DNA of 64,000 nucleotides from assembly GCF_900163815.1 (NCBI RefSeq), contig NZ_FUKO01000022.1, forward strand, positions 1 through 64,000, given 5' to 3'. This document shows positions 16,407 to 24,182 of the stretch, piece after piece. The translations under genes and the position numbers were made by a program. This DNA is from Microbacterium esteraromaticum. Lineage in GTDB: Bacteria; Actinomycetota; Actinomycetes; Actinomycetales; Microbacteriaceae. The notes under the pieces are model-generated. The model made no database searches, was not told the DNA's origin, and worked only from the letters and a program-made list of their open reading frames with translations. Each line of letters opens with the position of its first letter. Position 1 is the first letter of the stretch.

Positions 16407-16903
16407 GCGTTGGGCGGCGAAAGCGGGTCGTCTGCAACCCAGAGCTCGTCATCAGCGCGGAGGGTCTGCCAGGCGGCTACGACGACTCCGATCGCAGCGG
16501 TGGCACCGAGAACGATCGCGATGACCGAGCCGAGGCCCATGCCCTTCTTCTTCGCGACCGGCGTCGGACGCGTGCCGATGCCGAGCTCATAGCGCTTGTT
16601 GTTCGCAACATCCCACGCGGAGAGCGCGGTGCCCACGACACCACCCACGATGGGGACGACCTTGTCGTCGACGACGTGCTTGCCGATCTTCAGACCGCGG
16701 TCGACGGTCGGCGCGATGCGGCGCTCGTACGAGTCCGCCACTACCGGGAAGACCTGCTCCCGGTTGAAGTTGCCGAGCTGGCGACCTGCTTCGCGGGCGA
16801 TGTCAGCGGCGTGGCCGACGAGCACCTGCTGCGATTCCCAGAGTCGTCCTGCGTTGTCCTGAAGCTGACGCAGTTCCTTCTTGCGCTTCCTGCTGAGGTT
16901 CAC
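16403..16903 (-). CDS. Small membrane protein of unknown function
   Basis: 166 residues. A basic start (MNLSRKRKKELRQLQ) is followed by long amphipathic helices (LVGHAADIAREAGRQLG). One clear transmembrane segment lies at ~128-148 (GSVIAIVLGATAAIGVVVAAW) and the tail is acidic (DDELWVADDPLSPPNA). No catalytic motif. Overlaps the deacylase gene and probably forms a two-gene unit with it. Similar proteins are often found in Microbacteriaceae without assigned function. Confidence 0.75.
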   Translation of the reverse strand: MNLSRKRKKELRQLQDNAGRLWESQQVLVGHAADIAREAGRQLGNFNREQVFPVVADSYERRIAPTVDRGLKIGKHVVDDKVVPIVGGVVGTALSAWDVANNKRYELGIGTRPTPVAKKKGMGLGSVIAIVLGATAAIGVVVAAWQTLRADDELWVADDPLSPPNA

Positions 16904-17043
16904 GTTGCTCTCCCTGTCGGTCGGAGTCCGTTAACGAATCATCTTGCCAGACGAGACTGAGTGCGGGCAGTGATGCGCGAAATCCGGTTTCGCCTCGCGA
17001 GAAACCGTCACCGGCACAAAGCCCGCTCTGAAAGAATGACAGT

Positions 17044-17601
17044 ATGCCTACCGCTTCTCATGTCGCAACTCTGCACACCAACCACGGTGACATCGTCATC
17101 AACCTTTTCGGCGACCACGCCCCGAACACCGTCGCGAACTTCGTCGGTCTCTCCGATGGCTCCAAGGAATGGACCCACCCGGAAACCGGCAAGCCCGGCG
17201 AGGGTGCGCTGTACAAGGACGTCATCTTCCACCGCATCATCCCGAACTTCATGATCCAGGGCGGCGACCCGCTCGGCCAGGGTGTCGGCGGACCCGGATA
17301 CAACTTCAATGACGAGATCCACCCCGAGCTGAACTTCAACGAGCCCTACATCCTGGCGATGGCCAACGCCGGCCTGCGCCGCAACTCCATCACCGGTCAG
17401 GCCGAGGGCACCAACGGCTCGCAGTTCTTCATCACGACCGACCCGACTCCGTGGCTGCAGGGCAAGCACACCATCTTCGGCGAAGTCGCCGATGCAGACT
17501 CGAAGGCCGTCGTCGACGCCATCGCCGCTGTGCCCACCGCCGCCGGCGACCGCCCGGTCGAGCCCGTCGTGCTGCAGTCCGTCGACATCGTCGCCAACTG
17601 A
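17044..17601 (+). CDS. ppiA: Cytoplasmic cyclophilin-type peptidyl-prolyl cis-trans isomerase
   Basis: 185 residues, single cyclophilin domain without signal peptide. Catalytic-site motifs are FHRIIPNFMIQGGDPLGQG and ANAGLRRNSITGQAEGTNGSQFFI (read as its parts NGSQFFITTDPTPWLQGKH). It interconverts Xaa-Pro bonds. Located 22 bp upstream of the rhomboid gene, a common actinobacterial pair near the origin. Confidence 0.95.
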   Translation: MPTASHVATLHTNHGDIVINLFGDHAPNTVANFVGLSDGSKEWTHPETGKPGEGALYKDVIFHRIIPNFMIQGGDPLGQGVGGPGYNFNDEIHPELNFNEPYILAMANAGLRRNSITGQAEGTNGSQFFITTDPTPWLQGKHTIFGEVADADSKAVVDAIAAVPTAAGDRPVEPVVLQSVDIVAN

Positions 17602-17623
17602 CGATCTCCTCTGGCCGATCCGG

Positions 17624-18517
17624 ATGACGACTCCTGAATTCACGAGCAATCGTGAGAATTTCTGCTACCGGCATCCGGATCGGCAGAGCTTCGTGCTCTG
17701 CCAGCGCTGCATGCGCACCATCTGTCCCGCCTGCCAGACCCAGGCGGCCGTGGGAGTCATCTGCCCCGAATGCATGAAGGCTGACCGCAAGGCGCAGTCT
17801 CCCGCCCAGAAACGGGCGCAGCGCCGGTGGGGCGGTGCTTCGGGCACCGCCACGATCGCGCGCCGGGGCAAGCCGGTCGTCACCTACACCCTGCTTGCGG
17901 TGACCTCGGCGATCGGTCTGCTGCAGCTGCTGCCCGGCGGGATCGGCGATGCCATCACCAGCCGGATGCTGTTCGCCGCCGCCTACCTGTATCCCGACCT
18001 CTCGCCCTATCCGTTCGAGCCGTGGCGCTTGCTGACCGCGGTCTTCGTGCATGGCGGATTCATCCATCTCGCGCTGAACATGCTCGCGCTGTGGCTGCTG
18101 GGTCAGGGGCTCGAACCCATGCTGGGCCGCGCGCGCTACCTCGCGCTGTACCTCATCAGTGGCCTGGGCGGCTCCGTCGCCGTCGCCGTCATCGACCCGA
18201 CCGCCGCGACCGTCGGCGCATCGGGCGCGATCTTCGGCATGATGGCCGCACTGCTGATCGTCGGCCGGCACATCGGCGCCAACGTCACCGGCATCCTCGT
18301 CATCCTGGGGATCAACTTCGCCCTGGGCTTCGTCATCGGCGGCATCGCCTGGCAGGCCCACCTCGGCGGTGCGATCGTAGGCGCGGTGATCGCCTTCATC
18401 TACACCCGCACCCGCAGGCGCGAGCAGCGCATCTGGCAGATCGCGCTGCTGATCGCACTGACTGCCTTGCTGATCGTCATCGTCGCCGTGGTGCCGCCGA
18501 TTCTCATCACGTCCTGA
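17624..18517 (+). CDS. Rhomboid-family intramembrane serine protease with N-terminal zinc finger
   Basis: 297 residues. Residues ~10-52 form a B-box-like zinc finger (CYRHPDRQSFVLCQRCMRTI, then CPACQ and ICPEC). Six or more transmembrane segments follow. The catalytic Ser is in GASGAIFGMM, and the His is in WQAHLGGAIVGA. HGGFIHLALNMLALW is the conserved TM2 region. It cleaves substrates within the membrane. It follows ppiA at 22 bp. Confidence 0.95.
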   Translation: MTTPEFTSNRENFCYRHPDRQSFVLCQRCMRTICPACQTQAAVGVICPECMKADRKAQSPAQKRAQRRWGGASGTATIARRGKPVVTYTLLAVTSAIGLLQLLPGGIGDAITSRMLFAAAYLYPDLSPYPFEPWRLLTAVFVHGGFIHLALNMLALWLLGQGLEPMLGRARYLALYLISGLGGSVAVAVIDPTAATVGASGAIFGMMAALLIVGRHIGANVTGILVILGINFALGFVIGGIAWQAHLGGAIVGAVIAFIYTRTRRREQRIWQIALLIALTALLIVIVAVVPPILITS

Positions 18518-18547
18518 TCAGGAGTTGTTAACAGGGTTATCCCGCCC

Positions 18548-18601
18548 TGTGAATAACAACGGTGTAATTCTCCCCAGGCTGTGGACAGACCTGTGGATAA
18601 C
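18548..18601. promoter_or_regulatory. Cluster of DnaA-box-like sequences
   Basis: Three boxes lie in 54 bp. TGTGAATAAC (18548-18557) and TGTGGATAAC (18592-18601) are perfect matches to the TTATNCACA consensus in inverse orientation; TGTGGACAG (18580-18588) is a weaker box. A partial TTATCC lies at 18538. They sit in the convergent intergenic region after the rhomboid gene, well away from any dnaA or dnaN gene, so this is not oriC as drawn. A DnaA-titration or regulatory site is possible. Confidence 0.6.
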
Positions 18602-18625
18602 TTCGCACGGATGCTTGAAGACGAA

Positions 18626-18654
18626 GAAGGCCCCTCGCTATGCGAGAGGCCTTC
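18626..18654. terminator. Bidirectional hairpin terminator between rhomboid and crgA
   Basis: GAAGGCC...GGCCTTC with an inner CTCGC/GCGAG stem, one internal mismatch and a 3-base loop. It separates the convergent rhomboid (plus) and crgA (minus) genes. Confidence 0.8.
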
Positions 18655-18675
18655 GAAGAAGAGAGCGGATGCTGG

Positions 18676-18912
18676 TCAGCGCCAGCGAGTGGTCATCAGG
18701 AACCCGATCAGCGCGATGCCGAGCCCGATGCCGAGGTTCCAGCCCTGCAGCCCTGGAATCGGGTAAAGGGAACCGGAGATGTAGTAGACCAGGATCCAGG
18801 CGAGCCCGAGCAGCATGAAGCCGACCATGACCGGCTTGAACCACACGGCATTGGGGGCGTCATCGCCCTCCGGGCGGTCGACGGGTTCTTCGGGTACGCG
18901 AGATCGTGCCAT
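18676..18912 (-). CDS. crgA: Cell division inhibitor CrgA
   Basis: 78 residues, typical length. Polar N-terminus (ARSRVPEEPVDRPEGDDAPN), then two transmembrane helices: WFKPVMVGFMLLGLAWILVYY and LGIGLGIALIGFLMTTRWR. The IPGLQGWNLGIG loop is the family signature. In actinobacteria CrgA sits at the divisome, interacts with FtsZ, FtsI and FtsQ, and is found near pknB/pknA as here. Divergent from the sortase gene. Confidence 0.95.
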   Translation of the reverse strand: MARSRVPEEPVDRPEGDDAPNAVWFKPVMVGFMLLGLAWILVYYISGSLYPIPGLQGWNLGIGLGIALIGFLMTTRWR

Positions 18913-18949
18913 GTCCATCAGTCTAGCTTGGGCGAATAGACTTCCCCTC

Positions 18950-19753
18950 ATGCATGAGCTCGCGTCGACCCGACGATCGCGACGCGCGAAGTCCCCGCGC
19001 CGTCGCTCTCGAGCGACGTTCACCAGCGTGCTGGGCGAGCTTCTGCTCACCGCCGGGGTGCTGGTGCTGCTCTTCGTGTCGTGGCAGATGTGGATCGGCG
19101 ACATCATCATCGACGCGCAGAAGAATGCCGAAGGCGCCGAAACCGTGCAGGCGTGGGAGTCGGCCCCCGTCCCCGAGCCGCCTCCGCTGATCGACGATGG
19201 CGAGGGCGCGCCGCACTACGAGCCGCCGCTTCTCGCGCATCCGGCAGATGCCGAGCGCTTCGCCGTCATGCGGGTGCCGCGCTTCGGCGACGACTACATC
19301 AAGGACATCGCCGGGGGCACGAGCCGTGCGCGCACGCTCGACCACATCGGCATCGGGGTCTACGAGAACTCGAAGATGCCGGGCGAGGCCGGCAACTTCG
19401 CCGTTGCCGCTCACCGCACCACCTGGGGCAAGCCGTTCAACAAGATCGACAAGCTCAAGATCAATGACGCCATCGTGGTCGAGACCCCTGAGGGCTGGTA
19501 CACCTATCGGTTCCGCACCCTGGAGTACGTGAAGCCGACCGCAGTCGATGTGCTCCTCGATGTGCCGCAGATGCCCGAGTTGCACACCGACGAGCGCTAC
19601 ATCACGCTGACCGCCTGCTCACCGCTGTACTCGCTGGCGGAACGCATCGTCGCCTACGGTGTGTTCGAGGGCTTCCAGCCGCGCGCCGAAGGCCCACCGG
19701 CATCCCTCGACCGTGTCGACGTCGCCCCGCCCTCTGCCGAAGGAGTCCGCTGA
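18950..19753 (+). CDS. srtE: Class E sortase
   Basis: 267 residues. Basic N-terminus, one membrane anchor (LGELLLTAGVLVLLFVSWQM), a proline-rich linker (~60-85), then the sortase barrel. The catalytic His is in NFAVAAHRTTWGKPF and Cys in YITLTACSPLYSLAER, which also carries the catalytic Arg. The TLTACSP form and gene position mark class E, which attaches LAXTG-type proteins to the actinobacterial cell wall. Overlaps the next small gene by TGATG. Confidence 0.94.
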   Translation: MHELASTRRSRRAKSPRRRSRATFTSVLGELLLTAGVLVLLFVSWQMWIGDIIIDAQKNAEGAETVQAWESAPVPEPPPLIDDGEGAPHYEPPLLAHPADAERFAVMRVPRFGDDYIKDIAGGTSRARTLDHIGIGVYENSKMPGEAGNFAVAAHRTTWGKPFNKIDKLKINDAIVVETPEGWYTYRFRTLEYVKPTAVDVLLDVPQMPELHTDERYITLTACSPLYSLAERIVAYGVFEGFQPRAEGPPASLDRVDVAPPSAEGVR

Positions 19754-19908
19754 TGTACGCCGCTTTCTGGCGCCTGCTGCCCGGCCCTTGGTGGGTGCGT
19801 CTGCTGATTCTGCTGGTGCTCATCGCGGCGACGCTCTACGCCCTCTACTTCTACGTATTCCCCTGGATCAGCCCGTTCATCTCCCCCGAAGAAGTCGACC
19901 TGGAATGA
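19753..19908 (+). CDS. Small single-pass membrane protein (51 aa) coupled to sortase and amidotransferase
   Basis: ATG 19753 overlaps the sortase stop and the stop at 19906-19908 overlaps the ATG of the amidotransferase, so it is embedded in the operon. The product (MYAAFWRLLPGPWWVRLLIL at its start) is one long hydrophobic helix followed by ISPEEVDLE. Translational coupling on both sides makes it a real gene. Position suggests assistance to the sortase or a membrane adaptor; no function is known to me. Confidence 0.85.
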   Translation: MYAAFWRLLPGPWWVRLLILLVLIAATLYALYFYVFPWISPFISPEEVDLE

Positions 19909-20513
19909 CGCGGCGCGTTCTCGTCGTCGATAACCACGACAGCTTCGTGCACACCCTGATCGGCTACCTTCGCGAACTCGACGCCGAGGTGACGATGATC
20001 GAGGCCGACGCCCTGCTCGATGAGGTGTCTGCCGGTGGACCGCTGAGCCTGGCGAACCGGCTGCGGCAGCACGACGCCGTGATGATCTCGCCGGGGCCGG
20101 GCACCCCATCCGACGCCGGTGCGTCCATCGACGTCGTGCGGTCCGCGGCAGAGTTGCGGATGCCGCTGCTGGGCGTCTGTCTCGGTCACCAGGCCATCGG
20201 CGAGGCCTTCGGTGCCGTCGTCACCCAGGCTCCGGAGCTGATGCACGGCATGGTGTCGCAGGTCGAGCACGAAGGCACGGGGGTGTTCGACGGCATCCGC
20301 TCGCCGTTCGCCGCCGCCCGCTACCACTCGCTCGCGCTCGCCGAAACGGACTTCCCGGCCGAATTGCGGATCACGGCGCGCGCTGAGCACGGCACCATCA
20401 TGGGCATCGCCCACAGGAGTCTGCCGATCGTCGGCGTGCAGTTCCACCCCGAGAGCGTGCTCACCGAGAGCGGGCACCGGATGCTGGGCAACTGGCTGCG
20501 TTCGGCGAGCTGA
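19905..20513 (+). CDS. pabA/trpG: Class I glutamine amidotransferase (anthranilate/aminodeoxychorismate synthase component II)
   Basis: 202 residues. Cysteine triad complete: GVCLGHQAIGEAFG (nucleophile Cys), VQFHPESVLTE (His and Glu), and the oxyanion motif SPGPGTPSDAG. Supplies ammonia from glutamine to chorismate for folate or tryptophan synthesis. The partner subunit is not in the window, so PabA and TrpG cannot be separated. This gene habitually sits beside pknB in actinobacteria. Confidence 0.93.
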   Translation: MTRRVLVVDNHDSFVHTLIGYLRELDAEVTMIEADALLDEVSAGGPLSLANRLRQHDAVMISPGPGTPSDAGASIDVVRSAAELRMPLLGVCLGHQAIGEAFGAVVTQAPELMHGMVSQVEHEGTGVFDGIRSPFAAARYHSLALAETDFPAELRITARAEHGTIMGIAHRSLPIVGVQFHPESVLTESGHRMLGNWLRSAS

Positions 20514-20567
20514 GCCGATCGGCCGAGCCCGACCTCTCAGCGAGCCCGCCCTCTCAGTACGTGGCGA

Positions 20568-22370
20568 TCACTCCGGCGCTGTGCAGTGACGCAGTTCGAC
20601 GGTCGAGTGGATCGGCACCTCGCCCGGCGCCGCTGACATCGACAGCACCGCTCCCGGAACCTGGCCGTCTGAGCACTCGCCGATCTCGACCGGCGTCGCC
20701 GTCAGCTTCAAGTTCTCGAGCTGCTTGGTGGCGGCATCCAGGGTCCAGCCGGTCATGTCCTCGATCGTGACCCGGCCGTTCGCGACCACGAGATTCACGA
20801 CCTGCCCGGGGGCCAGCTCTGCCTCGGCTTCCTGACTGGCCTGCAGAACGATTCCCGCGGCAGCATCCGGATCGTTCTCCTCGCGGATGGTGCCGAGTTG
20901 GAGTCCGACATCCGTCAGTGCCTTCTTCGCCGCATCCTGCGAGATCCCGACGATCACCGGCATCGCGACGGTGTCGGAGCCGGTCGACACGTAGACGATG
21001 ATCGACGTGCCCTTATTGAGCTTGGCTCCGCTGGTCGGCGTGGAGCGGATTACGTGATCTTCCAGGAAGTCGGTGCTGGCCTCGTCGCGAAGATCGGGCA
21101 CCAGCCCGACTTCCTTGAGCGCCTTCTCGGCATCGCCGGAGGTCATATCGACGAGGTTCGGCACCGTCACCGAGGCGCTGGGCACCTCAGCCGGTCGCAT
21201 CGTGAAGCTGACGACCCAGAACAGCACCGAGATCAGCAGCACGGCCAGGAGGGCGACGCCCGCCCAGATCCACGCGACGGGAGGCCCCGACTGCGTGCGC
21301 GTCATCGTGGTGTCGGTGCTCAGCTGACGCAGCGACCGAGCGGTCTCCTGGGCGTGACGCGGGTTGGCGCCGTACAGTTCGCTGGTGAGCGCGCCGATGT
21401 CTCGTTTGCTGGGCGTGTGGCCCGCCGAGGCGTTCTTCAGCGCGGCACGGAAGGAACCGGCATCGGGGAAGCGCTGGTACGGGTCTTTTGCGAGAGCGCG
21501 CAGCACGATGGCATCCAGCGCCCGAGGCAGTTCTTCGTCGACCTCGGTGGGCGGCACCGGCGTCTCGCTCACGTGCTGATACGCGACGGCGACCGGTGAA
21601 TCACCACGGAACGGCTGGCGGCCGGTCAGCATCTCGTAGAGCACGACGCCAGCCGAGTAGAGATCTGTGCGCGCGTCCACTGACTCGCCCTTGGCCTGCT
21701 CGGGTGAGAAGTAGGCCGCCGTGCCGATGATCTGGGTGGTTTCGGCGACCGTCGACGATGAGTCGGAGACGGCACGGGCGATGCCGAAGTCCATCACCTT
21801 GACCTGGCCGCTGTCGGTGACCATCACGTTGCCCGGTTTGATGTCGCGGTGCACGACACCGGCACGATGCGAGTAGTCGAGCGCCTCGAGGATGCCGTCC
21901 GCGTAGCGCGTGGCATCTTCAACCTTCATCGGGCCCTCAGCGATGATGTCCTTCAGCAGCGTGCCGTGCACGAGCTCCATGACGATGTACGGCTCTGCCC
22001 CGCCTTGGGCCGCTGAGCCGCCCTGGGTCCCTGAGCCGGGCCCACGCGCCCCGGAGGCTCCGGGCAGCGCGGAGCGCTGGCCGGAGGGGGGCGTGGGGAT
22101 CGAAGGGCCGGATCTGGTCGGGAGCGCCGGGTCACCTGCATCGAAGACGCGAACGATCGACGGATGCGACATGCGCGATGCCGCCTGTGCTTCGAGCCGG
22201 AATCGGGTGCGGAAGGCCATGTCCCGCGCGAGCTCGGGGTCGAGGATCTTGATCGCGACTTCGCGGCCGAGGGTCAGGTCATAGCCGCGGTGCACTTTGG
22301 CCATGCCACCCTGACCGATGACCTCGTGGACGCGGTAACGATCAGCGAGGATGCGCGGTTCTGTCGACAC
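20568..22370 (-). CDS. pknB: Serine/threonine protein kinase with PASTA repeats (PknB/Stk1)
   Basis: 600 residues from GTG 22370, chosen because AAGGGGAG lies 7-8 bases upstream; a GTG at 22394 gives 8 extra residues. Kinase domain ~10-285: IGQGGMAKVHRGYD, VAIKILDP, HRDIKPGNVMV, DFGIARA. An insertion rich in Pro/Gly/Ser (~105-140, ALPTRSGPSIPTPPSGQRS) splits the hinge region. Membrane helix WIWAGVALLAVLLISVLFWVV, then three or four extracellular PASTA units (VPNLVDMTSGDAEKALKEVG; MPVIVGISQDAAKKALTDVG). Senses muropeptides and controls cell-wall growth and division. Confidence 0.95.
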   Translation of the reverse strand: MSTEPRILADRYRVHEVIGQGGMAKVHRGYDLTLGREVAIKILDPELARDMAFRTRFRLEAQAASRMSHPSIVRVFDAGDPALPTRSGPSIPTPPSGQRSALPGASGARGPGSGTQGGSAAQGGAEPYIVMELVHGTLLKDIIAEGPMKVEDATRYADGILEALDYSHRAGVVHRDIKPGNVMVTDSGQVKVMDFGIARAVSDSSSTVAETTQIIGTAAYFSPEQAKGESVDARTDLYSAGVVLYEMLTGRQPFRGDSPVAVAYQHVSETPVPPTEVDEELPRALDAIVLRALAKDPYQRFPDAGSFRAALKNASAGHTPSKRDIGALTSELYGANPRHAQETARSLRQLSTDTTMTRTQSGPPVAWIWAGVALLAVLLISVLFWVVSFTMRPAEVPSASVTVPNLVDMTSGDAEKALKEVGLVPDLRDEASTDFLEDHVIRSTPTSGAKLNKGTSIIVYVSTGSDTVAMPVIVGISQDAAKKALTDVGLQLGTIREENDPDAAAGIVLQASQEAEAELAPGQVVNLVVANGRVTIEDMTGWTLDAATKQLENLKLTATPVEIGECSDGQVPGAVLSMSAAPGEVPIHSTVELRHCTAPE

Positions 22371-22430
22371 GTCCCGTCTCCCCTTAGATGTCACTCTTTC
22401 CCTGCTGCCAGATTACCTGGCGCAAGCTGA

Positions 22431-24182
22431 TTACTCGGCGGGAGGCTCTTCTTCTTCGCTGCTGGGATCCGGTGCAGCCGGCTGGATCGAGGTGGAGGTG
22501 CCGGAACCGGACATGCCCGAGGCGCGGTCGCCGCAGAAAGCGCGGTAGGTCGCCGTCACGGTCTTGCCCGCCGAGCCTTCGTCGACGATGAGCACTGCCG
22601 AATTCTGACCGGCGCCGAAGCTCAGAACCTTCGCCGACGAGCCGTCGGGCTTTGTGAAGGTCGCGTTCGTCAGCGTCACCTCGTATGAGCTCAGCGGGTC
22701 GGTTCCCGACGGGCAGACGTAGGTGTCCCAGTTGACGGTCGCCTCCTGGCCCTCGGTCAGCGTGCCGGGGATCTTCGGTGCTGAGGACGGCTGTTCAACG
22801 GTGACCATGTCGGCGAACAGTGTGAGTGTCAGCTCAGTGCCCACCTCGGCCATGCCGCTGGGCGTCACGCTCTGCACGGTGCCGGCCTGATCCTCGTTCT
22901 GCGCGGCGGTATTCCCGGTCTCACAGGTGGCGGTGAGCTCGGCCGCTTCCGCCGCGGCCTTCGCCGCGTCGCAGGTGAGGCCCTCCAGGCCGAGGGCTCC
23001 GACGTCGACCTTCTCAGGCGGCGCCTCGGTCTCGGTCTCCTCAGGTGTCGGGGCAGTGGTCGTCTCGGTCGACGTCGCCGTGGGCTCGTCGTCGCCCTGC
23101 CCGTTGTTCAGCATCGCGAACAGCGTGCCGCCCAGCACCAGCACCAGCAGCACGATCAGCGCGATCAGCGGCCAGGTCCACGGGCTGCGCTTCTTCTTTC
23201 CGTTGTCGGGGGCGTCTTCAGCAGGCTGCTCGGTCGGCAGCTGCGCGGTGGTCGGCATGATGCGGGTGGATTCATCCATCCCGGTGAGCATGCGGGTGGC
23301 ATCGTCGGCATCGCCCACGCCGACCCCCGCGATGGCGGGTACCGCGATCGCCGCAGAGTTCAGGTCGCCGCGGCGCAGCGCCTGCGCGGCGCGGGAGACG
23401 GTCGCCGCGGATGAGGGACGATCCGCGGGCTTCTTGGCGATCATCGCCATGACAAGGTTCTGCACCGGAACCGGCACGGTGGCCGCGAGCGGCGGGGGCT
23501 GCTCGTTGATCTGCGCCATCGCGATCGCGACCTGCGACTCACCGGTGAACGGACGCCGGCCAGCGAGGCACTCGTAGGCGACGATGCCGAGCGAGTAGAC
23601 GTCGGTCGCGGGGGATGCTGCGTGGCCGGATGCCTGCTCGGGCGACAGGTACTGCACGGTGCCCATGACCTGACCGGTGGCGGTGAGCGGCACCTGGTCG
23701 GCGATGCGCGCGATGCCGAAGTCGGTGATCTTCACCCGGCCATCAGGGGTGATCAGCAGGTTGCCGGGCTTGATGTCACGGTGCACGAGACCGGCAGCGT
23801 GCGCGGCCTGCAGAGCGGATGCTGTCTGCGCGACGATGTCGAGCGTCTTGTCGGATCCGAGTTCGCCATCGCGCTCGAGGATCGTAGACAGGGCCTCGCC
23901 CGGCACGAGTTCCATGACGAGGAAGGCCGAGCCGTTCTCCTCGCCGTAGTCGAACACGCTGGCGATGCCCTCGTGGTTGACGAGCGCGGCGTGACGGGCT
24001 TCGGCGCGGAAGCGCTCGAGGAACCCGGGGTCGCCCATGTACTCGTCCTTGAGGATCTTGATGGCGACGGTGCGTCCGATGACGTGATCCGTCGCCTCCC
24101 ACACCTCGCCCATGCCGCCGATCGCAATCCGCGACTGCAGCTCGTAGCGTCCTCCGAACGACACACCCTGCGTCGGCCTCAT
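22431..24182 (-). CDS. pknA: Serine/threonine protein kinase PknA-like
   Basis: 583 residues. Kinase domain ~10-270 with IAIGGMGEVWEATD, VAIKILKDEY, HRDIKPGNLLI and DFGIARIADQVP. Then a proline-rich juxtamembrane part, TM segment WPLIALIVLLVLVLGGTLFAML and an acidic Thr/Glu linker. The extracellular end has one PASTA-like unit (ALGLEGLTCDAAKAAAEAAE) plus a beta domain with a cysteine pair and a Ser/Glu-rich tail. The extracellular part is larger than that of mycobacterial PknA. Its ATG overlaps the pbpA stop. Confidence 0.93.
   Translation of the reverse strand: MRPTQGVSFGGRYELQSRIAIGGMGEVWEATDHVIGRTVAIKILKDEYMGDPGFLERFRAEARHAALVNHEGIASVFDYGEENGSAFLVMELVPGEALSTILERDGELGSDKTLDIVAQTASALQAAHAAGLVHRDIKPGNLLITPDGRVKITDFGIARIADQVPLTATGQVMGTVQYLSPEQASGHAASPATDVYSLGIVAYECLAGRRPFTGESQVAIAMAQINEQPPPLAATVPVPVQNLVMAMIAKKPADRPSSAATVSRAAQALRRGDLNSAAIAVPAIAGVGVGDADDATRMLTGMDESTRIMPTTAQLPTEQPAEDAPDNGKKKRSPWTWPLIALIVLLVLVLGGTLFAMLNNGQGDDEPTATSTETTTAPTPEETETEAPPEKVDVGALGLEGLTCDAAKAAAEAAELTATCETGNTAAQNEDQAGTVQSVTPSGMAEVGTELTLTLFADMVTVEQPSSAPKIPGTLTEGQEATVNWDTYVCPSGTDPLSSYEVTLTNATFTKPDGSSAKVLSFGAGQNSAVLIVDEGSAGKTVTATYRAFCGDRASGMSGSGTSTSIQPAAPDPSSEEEEPPAE

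Noticed and set aside
18535-18601. Chromosomal replication origin
   Set aside because: DnaA-like boxes are present but too few; there is no dnaA, dnaN or AT-rich unwinding stretch.
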